From assembly GCF_905475465.1 (NCBI RefSeq), contig NC_062255.1:1550001-1614000 (forward strand): a DNA stretch of 64,000 nucleotides. The letters run 5' to 3'. Shown piece after piece: positions 49,443 through 64,000 of this stretch. The translations under genes were made by a program, and so were the position numbers. Each line of letters opens with the position of its first letter. Positions within the stretch are counted from its first letter, which is position 1. Source of the stretch: Pieris napi (Eukaryota > Arthropoda > Insecta > Lepidoptera > Pieridae). The notes under the pieces were generated by a model. It was not told the DNA's origin. It ran no database searches and saw only the letters and a list, made by a program, of their open reading frames with translations.

Positions 49443-49773
49443 TGAACCAACATCTAGGATGCCCCAGCATCATGTAAATATAAACCTACTTGTGGGCACA
49501 GGAAAGGTTTGCACATGCATGAAATGCACAAAAAAAGATTCTAAGAATGATACCCTGTCTGCCGCTCAAATAGAATTCATTAAACAAGTTGGGTTAAATT
49601 TGTCGGAAACAAATATTGATATATGGCCCATTAATAAAGTAATCGAAAAATGCAAAGAAATACTGGATAATTTAAGTGATGTACCAAATTCTAAAGAGTA
49701 TCTAATTACTTTGTCCCAATTTCGAAAATGTCTTACTGTCTGTGAGGGTTTGAAAACTGAAAATATTCTATAA
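49443..49773 (+). CDS. SMYD4-like: Duplicated terminal exon of the SMYD-like gene (exon 2b)
   Basis: Intact acceptor, open frame and stop, 331 bases, same phase as exon 2. It differs from the first copy by three codons, all changing the residue (T to M inside the CTCTKC cluster, V to I, D to N). Exon 1 could be joined to either copy, giving alternative 3' ends. Confidence 0.85.
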
Positions 49774-49989
49774 ATGTCACTCATATAAGCCATTAAATGT
49801 AATTAAAAGAGGTTCAGATAAAATGGTTTTATTTAATGTTTCCTGTGTTATCAAAATATACTTGTATACTTGTATGGTAAATATGTGAATGGGAATTTGT
49901 GATGTGGTAACATGTGTAATACACATGACAAAGTAACATTTTATATCAATCAAAACTTCGACAACTTTTGAGTTTAATAGAGTCCAATT

Positions 49990-51850
49990 CTAATCTGTAA
50001 CTGTGCAGACTTGGTATTGTTCAATCCAGTCATTTGGATCTCTTTTAAATGCCTGCAAAAAAACAAAGGTATAAATGGAGGCACTTTTCTACACCTGTAT
50101 TTCCAAAACCCTCTAAACAAAGTCAAAGAGAAACCTAATAAAAGAAAATAACAACTTTCTGTATATTTATAAAAAAAAATTTTCTAACCTAACCTAACAT
50201 TCCTTGTTCTATCTGTTTCAACACAAAAAATTTTCACTGGGAAAGCCAGGTTCTTATTAAGAGTTTTGGTTACTTATTAGTTATTTAGAAGTAAGTAGAA
50301 ACATTGAATCATTTTTATAAAGAACTTGCCTGTGCCATTTTGTTAAGTAGAAATATTTTTGGTACTTCTTCAATGGCTCTTTGACCCCATTCGAAAACAT
50401 ATCTCGCTAATTCATTTTCCCCAACCTGAAAATATTAAATTGTGACACTATAACAATGCAGGAAGTCACACCACGTGAAATATAGTACATAGTATTATAA
50501 AATAATTCTTTTTTTTAAGGAAAATTTTGTGAAATTACCTTGGTATACTTTAGATATAATTGCTTAGTAAATAAATTAGTAATTATTTTGCGCCCTGCAT
50601 TATCTGTTTCTTTTAGGAGACCAGTTTCGGTGAGAAAATTCCACATATCATCTGAAATAAAGTTTAATGATTATAAATTTATTGTTTATGTAGGTTAATG
50701 TTATACAAATAACTCGATCCTAACAATAATAAACTATTTAAAAAAATGGAAATCATTTTCAACTATAATTTGTTGGGTAATAAGCACCCTACATTAATAC
50801 TTCAGAATCATCTACTGTATTAACACTTTAAATCAATGATAAAGTTTACATTTTTAATACTGCACCAATTATTTTTTCTGTAATTGCACTTGTATAATGT
50901 GACATCAAACACTAGTAACCCAAGTAATAAATAGAGCAGCGAAGGTGAATTTCATTACTTTTCTCTGAAATGTGAGTGAGAGTTGTATGGTGTAGAAATG
51001 ATTTGTAGTGCTAGTGATCAAATTTGTCTATAAAGGTCCAAAGAAACTGTTGATTCTGTCCCTATCTGTTCTGATTTTGATATAATTATTTATGTCACAG
51101 TTTCACAAGTTTCATAGAGTATTGAATTTTGTATTATGAGGGTGAGATCAGATGTGAGATTCATGAATCCTTCATCACCATAAACAGTAGTGAGTATTTT
51201 AACATGTATAAGTAGTTAATACCATCTTTTACAGGTCCTCCAGTCATAAAAATATGTGTCAGTGCTGCCACAAGCAGCTGTCTGTGAGAAACATCAGTTA
51301 CTGTAGATAACAAGGAATCTTCACATAGTTCAGCCAAAACTACAATATATTGAACTCCAGATTTTGATGCTATTTGCACTAATTTAAAACCATAGATCTG
51401 AAACAAAAAATATTTTTATAACCTTAAAGTTAAATAAATTCATAAGTAAAATCTTCTTCCTACTCATGAACATTCCTTATGTTTGGAAACCTAGTCATTA
51501 TTTATCAATGATAAATAATTGATAATAAAGTTATATTTTACATCATTAAAACTTATTTTAAATGTAAACCTGACAAGAATGTTTCTAATCTTTACAAGTA
51601 TAAGTTGTCTTAATTATTTGTATACCTTTTTTAAAACTCTTTCAGATTCCAATATGATAGAATTCATATCATTTTGGGAGATTTGTGAAGACGTACTGAG
51701 ATAATCTTTGATTTCACTTCTTTTGATTGGCACTTTGCTTCCTTCACGACATAATATATAACGAACACACTCCGTCACTGCATTTGTGTTGGTATTTAGG
51801 GACTCTTCAACTCTAGATGTACTTCCCTCTTTCCTCGTTCCTCGAACCAT
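49990..51850 (-). CDS. NSMCE3: MAGE-domain protein, NSMCE3 subunit of the SMC5/6 complex
   Basis: MAGE-family proteins pair with the RING protein NSE1 in the SMC5/6 complex, which acts in DNA repair and chromosome maintenance; insects usually have a single MAGE gene. Exons 51626-51850, 51223-51397, 50539-50651, 50330-50425, 49990-50052 make 223 residues. MAGE features: VRYILCREGSKVPIKRSEI, IYGFKLVQI, LLVAALTHIFMTGGPVKD, MWNFLTETGLL, LYLKYTKV, ARYVFEWGQRA. Intron 4 has a GC donor (CAG followed by GCAAGT). A short N-terminus precedes the MAGE domain. The 3' end faces the SMYD gene only 216 bases away, and its last exon is duplicated farther downstream. Confidence 0.92.
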
Positions 51851-52344
51851 ATTTCCAAGCTTCAGCTATGGATGTTTTATCGTGGAGAGAGCATATAAAA
51901 TATAGTTCCTTTTTGTATTATTGTACTTCTTTGACTATGCACAGTCCTCCTTCACCAGTCCACTTCTATATAATGTACCCCCTAGAATCAACTTTAAATA
52001 GTTAAAATAACCCTAAATATCGATTAAAACCCCTAAAGTGTTTGTAGTTTGTACTTTGTTAATTGTTGTACACTCGTTTTGGGAAATGAGTTATGAGAGG
52101 TAATTTGAAATTTCAAATATAGGTACGTCAAAAATACAACAAGTATAGTTCTACCGGTAGCTCATGACAAACAGGGAAATAAAGATTTGTATTGGGCAAT
52201 ACTGGGGAGATTTGATTAAATGATCTGGATACTGTTTAGATTTTATTTATGTATTTATTATTAATGAACATGAAGTATGTCGTGCCCGTAGAGCGAAAAC
52301 TTATTAAGTCCTAGTCCTTTTCCCTGCTCTAAAGGGTTCCAACC
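51851..52344. promoter_or_regulatory. Upstream region of NSMCE3
   Basis: Presumed promoter and 5' UTR on the reverse strand; no repeat or motif confidently recognised. Confidence 0.35.
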
Positions 52345-52870
52345 GGTGAAATCGTTATACTTGGTGATTTTAACGCCCACCATGCCGATTGGCTCGGCTC
52401 TGGATACACCGGAAAGATCCTTTCACGACTTTGCTTTAGCATACGACTTGACGCAAATGGTCCCTGCTATTACGAGAATTCCAGATGTGGATGGACCTTC
52501 TGCTGACTTCGCATCGACGCAACGACCAAGTCTCTGTTTGACCCGCCATTGGGTTCATTGGAGAATTGCTCCAGACGAGCATTGGCCCTTTCATGCACTC
52601 TCCATGGCCTCGCTTTTCAAGCTGTCACCGCGTGTATACTACAAATTTTTGTCCTTCCATCCTTTCGAATGAAGAATGAGAATGCTTTAATTGAGAATGC
52701 CTGGGCACAAGTGGCGACACCCTGTGATGCAACTATCGGTGAACGTAAAAAAGACATAAAACTCAGCATCCAGGTCTTTCAAACGGGAAATCGCAAAGAC
52801 AAAGTCAGAGTTGGCGAGAAATTAGCCCATCTCCCTTCGGTGACTTGAGCCTTCTGGTCTCTTGCCAAAG
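52345..52870 (+). mobile_element. Jockey-type LINE fragments (endonuclease and downstream part)
   Basis: Reads ILGDFNAHHADWLGS in one frame and FALAYDLTQMVPAITRIPDV in the next, the endonuclease core, then after a deletion FWSLAKAVQGN from a more distal region. Frameshifts and deletion make it dead. Confidence 0.7.
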
Positions 52871-52884
52871 CTGTCCAAGGGAAT

Positions 52885-53225
52885 AGACGCGTTATAAAAA
52901 TTGATGAGAGTGAAATTTTACGATGCGCGCGCACTGTGACACAAAATTAACAGAATGAAGTTGCCCACGGAAGATGCTATGGCATTGGACATAATTTAAA
53001 AACAACAATCGAATAATAATAGAATTTATGTTACACTTAATGTAAGATAATAATAATAAATATTTATTTATTTTATTTTTCAAATGTAAACTGAACTTAA
53101 TGTCTATTATGACTCCTTTTCCAGTCTTTGATTATTTAATTGTAATTAATTATTTGCATGCAATCAAAAACTATTTTTAATAATGCCAAAGAAGTATAAC
53201 TTCTTACGCGTGTACATGCAACCTT
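52885..53225 (+). mobile_element. Small nonautonomous relative of the 2-kb element
   Basis: Left GACGCGTTATAAAAATTGAT and right AAAGAAGTATAACTTCTTAC match the 23595-23958 form. It abuts the Jockey fragment. Confidence 0.65.
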
Positions 53226-55260
53226 TTTTTAAAGACATAAAGAGAACATGGTTCTTTATTAGGTCTTGTAAATTTCTCTCTATACAATTCGTAAATTTTG
53301 GCGATTGTAAGTTTGCTATCCAAATACTGTCTCTGGCTTTTCTCTGCAATAGTTAGATTTCCGGTGAAAAGAGTTGATATGATCAACAACTTTTTCTTCC
53401 ATCTCTAAACTGATAGTATGAAATAGCTGTTAGTCTGAAGTTGAAGCTTCTTGATATTTTAGTTATAGCCACGCTTGAGTGTACATTTAATTATGTTTGT
53501 TGGTTGGGCTCTAGCCTAGAGGCGTAATACAAATTGTATTGAATATATATCTTGATTCCCCCTAAATTTGGGGTGTAAACCCCCATGTTGGCATCACTAT
53601 GCAATTTATAAAAGAAAACCCCAATTAAATTTTATTATAATACATTATATTAGAGGTAAACTATGGACTAAATTCAATCCTTCCTTCATGTGGTCGACAG
53701 AGTATTGACAATTAACTATAATAGATGCAAACAAGTCAACGGTCATATGTCAAGTTATAGTGCTTATTACCAATTCCTTTGCCTTACCAATTAGGGATAA
53801 ATTAATTTCATCATCATCATCGTATATAGTGTTTTTTTATGGTCCGCACGGTTTGTACATTGTGGCCCAGGGTAAAAACAGAGAAACGGTAATCTATAAA
53901 ATAAGAGATCAATTCTTAAAAAAGGAGTTTAAGAACAGACATTTACATATTATATTATCCAAACAGTATATAGTGTTGTATCAGTATTATTATAGGTCTA
54001 CCAGAATCTGATGGCAATTTTTTTTTTTAAAATTAGCGATTTTCATATGGCAATAAAAGAAAAATTTCATCTGTCAACTGAAATTTCGAGGAATTGTTTT
54101 TGGTTTGGCTTCAAATGTCCTTTAAAATGTGATGAAAATGTCGAAGAAACCTCTTCGATCGCAAGCAAGACATATTGTTTTCAATGTTTATCAAGCATTG
54201 ACTGGTTAGTAGGAATGACACGTCTTGATACTTTGGTTTATGGGATTTTTCGTGTGTATTATATTATGTACTTATACTAAACTTAGGTTTATTTCAGGGG
54301 TTTCTTATACCACAAATAAACTTGGATAGTTTTGATTTAGAATTGATCAGAAATAAGATAAATGAGTTTTACACTGTTTCTTTCTCTCAAATAGGGATTG
54401 ATGAATAGCGAAAATCTTGTGAACATGTAATAAAAATTGAAAATCAGTTCATAGAACAAGATCGGTTAATTGAGATGCAGGAGGAAAGGTTTATTATAAA
54501 TACTGCGTTGAAGACTTTTTTTATGGATGTGCAGTATTTGGAACCATTTTCAAATTCTTAATTAATGAATAAACTCATGAACAGAGTAATTGGAGTTTTC
54601 ATCTAAATTTCAAACCCCACATTCACCAAATTTTCAAAAATTATCATTGCATAAATTTTTATATATTTTGCATGTATCACACACAGAATCAGCCGCTATA
54701 AGGAAAAAAAAGTATCAAAACGTTTTACTCCAATTTCCCCAGTATTGCTAGCGTCAATTTCTTTTTTCCCTTTTTGCCATCAGATCCTGGTAGACCTATA
54801 GTACATAAATGTTCTGTGTTCGTAATGTGTTAAGGTTACAGTTACACTTGACAGTGTCACTTGACTGTGTTATTTAATGAAACCATTTTGTAATTTTTCT
54901 ATTTTTGCCAATTGACTATTTGGGTCTAAGCTGAGAGCACGCTCTGCGCTTTTTGCAAGTAATTATTTTGGAGCTGATTGGAACCAAACTTGTAAGTCTA
55001 TCACTTGACACTTTGTTTTAAATCAGTATGTAATATATTAAATCATTGGTACTGTAATAACCCTCTATTCAGTCTACGACTGCAAATACCGGCTCAAATA
55101 ATCCTGCATCACTAATATTGAATTGATATTAAGATAAATTGGTCTCGTTCCGTTCATTCAAGGCCGTCAAGTCTCTAATAAGTCTAATAAGTCAAGTTTA
55201 CTTTTAGTATTAAAAGTGTTAAATAATTAACACAATTCATATTTCTTATAAAAAAGTGCA
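53226..55260. other. Unassigned region with a decayed coding-like stretch at 53760-54560
   Basis: Frames of 83 and 89 codons at 53760-54011 and 54011-54280, then KIENQFIEQDRLIEMQEERF near 54440-54500, suggest one broken protein gene on the plus strand. The last part has transposase-like composition, but no family was recognised. The remainder is featureless. Confidence 0.35.
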
Positions 55261-56242
55261 GGATAAACTTTCCAACATGGACCATCGATTTAAATACCCC
55301 TATTTTTTTGTAGATAGTACTCACCAAATGAAAGCGTTTTGCAAAGTTTTAGATTACGGAAACTTACGGTTCATGAAATACATTTATTTTCACTTTTCAT
55401 ACTTTGGCTAATAACACGCAATTACAAAATAAATTTGACAAATAATCGATGTCAAACGTCAATTACTTCACGTTTCAATTAGTGTAGGGTTCCGAAAATT
55501 TTGAAAGTATCGATACCTACTGGTTTGTATTTTCTAAGTTTGCAACTTTTTGTATTAACTAATTCTTACTAGAAAAAAATGTTCTCTCACTTATTTAACA
55601 TCCAAAAAGTACCCAAAACCGAATCAGAGCACCCCACTGTGATCATGTCTGCCCTACCCCTAGTGTGTATATAAAAAGCTTCGAAGCGCGGAGGAAGAGC
55701 AGCCCCCACCCACTGTAATAAAACACAGTCAGGCCTCCGCAGATTCGGCTCTTAGCCGCTACGGCTGGAATAAAATGCCTGTACTTTGGTACGCAAGGGC
55801 GGAGGGGCTGCATTTCCCGTAGCGCGCGCCGGAACCGTCCAAAAAACCAATTATTATCTATTGTTCGGTTAGGTTAGGTTAGTATATTAATATTTTTTTT
55901 AAATAACTGTTTCTGGCGCGTTAATGAGGTTGGGGGTTATTATTATAAAACCAAAAATTTCAAAAATTTGGAAATAATAAATAATTTAAAAAAATCGATT
56001 ATTTTTTATTTATCGATTTTTCATGCTAAAAACAATCGATTAATTAAAAAGCAGAATGTCATTGCAGAGACACCTACATAATCAGTATTATCAAATTCGG
56101 GCGACGGATTTCTAAATCGTTTCCATTCTAACCTTAAAACTTTAACCATGGTGTTCCGCAGGGTGTGGCACAGGGGGGTAGTGCCCCGCCCCCTCCCCCC
56201 AAAAACCTCAAATATCGATGGTCCATATTGGAAAGTTTAACC
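55261..56242. mobile_element. About 980-bp TIR element, unclassified
   Basis: The left end GG(A/T)TAAACTTTCCAA is followed by ATGGACCATCGAT, and the right end is its reverse complement. The interior has a GC-rich patch (55680-55830) and a TATAAAAAG box at about 55669. No transposase seen. Confidence 0.75.
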
Positions 56243-56890
56243 TTTGGTCGAAAAAACCGATAGTCGTAACAGCCGATGACGTTGTTATTAAGTACCTAAA
56301 ACAATAGAATTCAGCCGGGACCTTTGATTTTGGTCAATATAACCGGTATGTTGTTCTAAACGATGTCGTCATAAACGGTTTTGGCTGTATAATTATTATA
56401 AAATATATTTTAGGTAGGTATAAATCATAGAAGATGAACAAAAAATAGAGTAAAATAAAAACAATAGACCAATAATAATTATATGGTGTATCATATTTTT
56501 AAATTTAGAATATGTTTATTGTGCCTTATGTAAATTAATGCTTTTTTAACTGTCATGAAGATAGTGGAGTATTTACTTAAAAAAAATGAAGAATAGAAAA
56601 ACTTTAATACATTTGGATGATTTTTTTTATTTGGTTTCTAATTAGTACACATACAATAAAGAATGATTAAATAAAATAATAAAATTACATTTTTGTATGC
56701 TAAATTATGTTTGCAGCCTTGAGTACTATGGTTTTTTCATTTCCAAAAAATTATTCAACTAAACCCAATCATATTCTTTGGCCTATTTAGGGCTCTGTAA
56801 ATTTTCTTTAGTCTCGTTGTTTCCATTTCTACTCATTTTATATATTAAAGGACTGTAAAATTTAAAGATTAATATCAATAAACATTTCAG
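56243..56890. other. Upstream region of GST copy 2
   Basis: Contains a decayed pogo-like end (to about 56395) and AT-rich sequence. An acceptor (CATTTCAG) at 56883-56890 shows a 5' UTR intron; the noncoding first exon was not found. Confidence 0.45.
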
Positions 56891-56896
56891 ATCATC

Positions 56897-64000
<7,104 letters not shown>

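Larger units (their letters stand above)
47127..50309. repeat. Tandem segmental duplication spanning the convergent gene ends
   Basis: Unit 1 is 47127-48923 and unit 2 is 48936-50309, separated by 12 bases; identity is very high. Each unit contains SMYD exon 2 and the last NSMCE3 exon. Unit 1 is longer mainly because of a Helitron at 47599-48013 that unit 2 lacks. Confidence 0.95.

Overview
This is an AT-rich, intron-rich nuclear segment from an insect, almost certainly a moth or butterfly (Lepidoptera). The evidence is a sigma-class glutathione S-transferase closely resembling the silkworm protein, many short Helitrons with 5'-TC and CTAG-3' ends set between A and T (the Lep1 type common in this order), tRNA-derived SINEs, and LINE tails in both orientations. 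No prokaryotic or organellar genes were seen.

Layout from left to right. (1) 1060-4475, plus strand: the last three exons of a sigma GST whose first exon lies off the left edge. (2) 11143-30300, minus strand: a nine-exon gene for a PXK-like pseudokinase matching slowpoke-binding protein (Slob), its introns packed with transposons. These include two nearly identical 2-kb elements carrying a Myb/SANT-type gene remnant, foldback elements, a 360-bp tandem array, and a Helitron with a 5S rRNA fragment inside it. (3) 34536-44889, minus strand: a complete seven-exon mitochondrial 2-oxoglutarate/malate carrier (SLC25A11 type) of 295 residues. Its intron 6 holds about 28 copies of a 57-bp repeat that copies the intron 6/exon 7 splice junction, split by a Tc1/mariner-like element. 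(4) 45578-48377, plus strand: an SMYD4-like TPR/MYND/SET gene of 564 residues, head to head with the carrier. (5) 49990-51850, minus strand: a MAGE-family gene (NSMCE3-like, SMC5/6 complex) of 223 residues, convergent with the SMYD gene. A tandem duplication (47127-48923 and 48936-50309) copied the last exons of both genes together. (6) 56897-63751 and beyond, plus strand: first two coding exons of a second sigma GST, a paralog of the first with recognisably homologous introns.

The genes are not a pathway: detoxification, channel regulation, mitochondrial transport, a degenerate lysine-methyltransferase fold and genome maintenance sit together. The unusual content is how repeats interact with gene structure: splice acceptors amplified as a minisatellite, terminal exons of convergent genes co-duplicated, and transposons whose exact insertion points can be read from paralogous empty sites. 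All exon boundaries were assigned by hand from splice signals, reading phase and family resemblance. Splice phases close without gaps in the carrier, SMYD, NSMCE3 and Slob models.
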